Positions 63,195 through 64,000 of a stretch of 64,000 bases of DNA are shown piece after piece. How positions within the stretch are numbered: position 1 is the stretch's first letter; every line of letters begins with the position of its first letter. The notes under the pieces were generated by a model. That model saw only the letters and a list, made by a program, of their open reading frames with translations, searched no databases and had not been told where the DNA came from. Origin of the DNA: Palleronia sediminis. Lineage in GTDB: Bacteria > Pseudomonadota > Alphaproteobacteria > Rhodobacterales > Rhodobacteraceae. The DNA is taken from assembly GCF_004358695.1 (NCBI RefSeq), contig NZ_SNAA01000004.1:160675-224674 (forward strand). The letters are read 5' to 3'. A program made the translations under genes and the position numbers.

Positions 63195-63871
63195 CGCTCT
63201 TTCACCTTGTTCAAGGCTTTGACATAGATCGACGCCAGACCGAACACGGTGACGAACAGGATCACCGCGTATGCGGACGAATACCCCGTGCGCCAGCGCT
63301 CGAACGCCTCACGCTTGAGGTCGATGGAGGTCAGGGTAGTCGCATTGCCCGGCCCGCCCCCCGTGAGTTGCACCACCAGGTCGAACATCTTGAAGTTCTC
63401 GATCCCACGGAACAGCACCGCGAGCATTAGGAACGGCAGCGCCATGGGAACGGTGATCGTCCAGAATTGCCGCCATTTGCTGGCCCGGTCGCATTCCGCC
63501 GCTTCGTAGATCGTGCCGGGGATCGAACGCAGCCCGGCAAGGCAGATGAGCATGACGAACGGCGTCCACATCCACGTGTCGGCGATGACGATCGCCCATG
63601 GGGCGAGGTTGTAGTCTCCGATCATCGAGAACGCGGCCGGATCGGTGCCCGTGAAGAACGCCACGACATAATTGAAGAGCCCGATCTGCGGCTGGTACAG
63701 GAACGTCCAGAAATTTCCGACGACCGCGGGGCTGAGCATCATCGGCAGGACGATCACAGTCGTCCAGATATCGCTGCCCCGAAACTTGCTGTTGATCAGC
63801 AGCGCCAGCGCGAAACCGATCAGAACCTGCAGCACCAGTGTCCAGACCAGAAAATGCGCAGTCGCCTGCAT
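63191..63871 (-). CDS. ABC transporter permease (MalF-type), short at the N terminus
   Basis: 226 residues; MalF-type permeases of this class usually have ~290. The EAA loop (IYEAAECDRASKWRQFWTI) and the C-terminal GGGPGNATTL segment are intact. The protein begins at the equivalent of TM2 (MQATAHFLVWTLVLQVLIGF), lacking TM1 and the first periplasmic loop. In-frame sequence upstream stays open only to about 63935 and offers no ATG, GTG or TTG; it looks like promoter DNA. A 5' deletion or an unusual short family member are both possible. First visible gene of the operon; no binding-protein gene is seen. Confidence 0.85.
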   Translation of the reverse strand: MQATAHFLVWTLVLQVLIGFALALLINSKFRGSDIWTTVIVLPMMLSPAVVGNFWTFLYQPQIGLFNYVVAFFTGTDPAAFSMIGDYNLAPWAIVIADTWMWTPFVMLICLAGLRSIPGTIYEAAECDRASKWRQFWTITVPMALPFLMLAVLFRGIENFKMFDLVVQLTGGGPGNATTLTSIDLKREAFERWRTGYSSAYAVILFVTVFGLASIYVKALNKVKER

Positions 63872-63918
63872 CGTGGCCCCCGGAGTTCGACAGTTAATCC
63901 GATAAGCGATTGATATTG

Positions 63919-63932
63919 TTGACGCGGGTCAA
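63919..63932. promoter_or_regulatory. Inverted repeat in the divergent region before the MalF-type gene
   Basis: TTGAC-gcgg-GTCAA, perfect 5-bp arms, in an AT-richer 108-bp gap between the MalF-type gene and a possible + strand gene start. Probable promoter or operator region; the cognate regulator is unknown. Confidence 0.35.
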
Positions 63933-63979
63933 GCGTTTTTGTGACGACATCGAGCGTCAGGCGGGTTTCGGGAGGTTCA

Positions 63980-64000
63980 ATGCATCGAAGAGGTCGAGTT
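63980..64000 (+). CDS. Possible gene start at the window edge (7 codons visible)
   Basis: ATG at 63980 preceded by GGGAGG with a 4-base gap, opening MHRRGRV and running off the window. Too short to identify. Its divergent position beside the ABC operon would suit a regulator. Confidence 0.3.

Noticed and set aside
63872-63935. Upstream extension of the MalF-type permease to supply TM1
   Set aside because: The in-frame stretch is short, has no ATG/GTG/TTG and is not hydrophobic enough for a transmembrane helix plus the usual loop.

Overview
The window is very GC-rich chromosomal DNA of an alphaproteobacterium, almost certainly a Rhodobacteraceae (Roseobacter-type) genome. The evidence is the tight ATGA/GTGA gene overlaps, the lineage-typical neighbours (rpmI-rplT-pheS-pheT; pyk with a small membrane gene; a DUF1244 protein; YtoQ; the aa3-type oxidase subunit IV peptide; imelysin/di-haem/DUF1513 genes) and one tRNA-Arg(ACG). 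No rRNA, CRISPR array, intact insertion sequence or prophage was seen.

Layout. 1-3102: an RND efflux pair (permease cut by the window edge, plus adaptor). 3191-5365: moaB, a YghU-type glutathione transferase and a divergent uracil-DNA glycosylase-like protein. 5520-8404: pyrB, a membrane protein and a pyrC-like gene that has lost the dihydroorotase metal site. 8506-11468: tRNA threonylcarbamoyl-adenosine synthase, an MBL-fold hydrolase, the oxidase subunit IV peptide and a lipoprotein. 11566-15692: molybdenum cofactor operon fdhD-mobA-mobB-moeA, with an extra N-terminal domain on MoeA. 15689-23853: zinc-ribbon protein, ftsE-ftsX-plsC, then pheT, pheS, rplT and rpmI on the other strand with a possible pheST attenuator. 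23981-37506: housekeeping and detoxification genes (pyk, D-amino-acid aminotransferase, accA, ytoQ, two glutathione transferases, mscL, smc, a PfkB kinase, lytic transglycosylase). 37694-43691: tRNA-Arg, an Rrf2/NsrR-like regulator facing a 51-residue membrane peptide, and a four-gene periplasmic operon (imelysin, di-haem protein, imelysin, DUF1513) probably tied to iron. 43699-45441: prs and a 2-hydroxychromene-2-carboxylate isomerase-like protein.

45526-64000 is an accessory carbohydrate region. A DeoR regulator precedes a deletion scar (signal peptide of a lost secreted protein joined to the tail of a lost FGGY sugar kinase), followed by deoC and a two-domain aldehyde dehydrogenase. Next is the most interesting part, 50213-58097: an RbsA/B/C-type ABC importer on the + strand converges on a - strand operon encoding a LacI helix-turn-helix fused to a PfkB sugar kinase, a second PfkB kinase, an eIF2B-regulatory-subunit-like protein and a double-SIS protein. 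The same 15-bp sequence with a perfect 12-bp palindrome lies in both promoters, in the same orientation relative to transcription. This looks like a self-contained sugar uptake and catabolic regulon whose regulator is itself a kinase; its substrate cannot be named from sequence. Beyond it, a MalK/MalF/MalG-type ABC system without a visible binding protein, and with an N-terminally short first permease, leads into a one-chain dihydroxyacetone-kinase-family enzyme.
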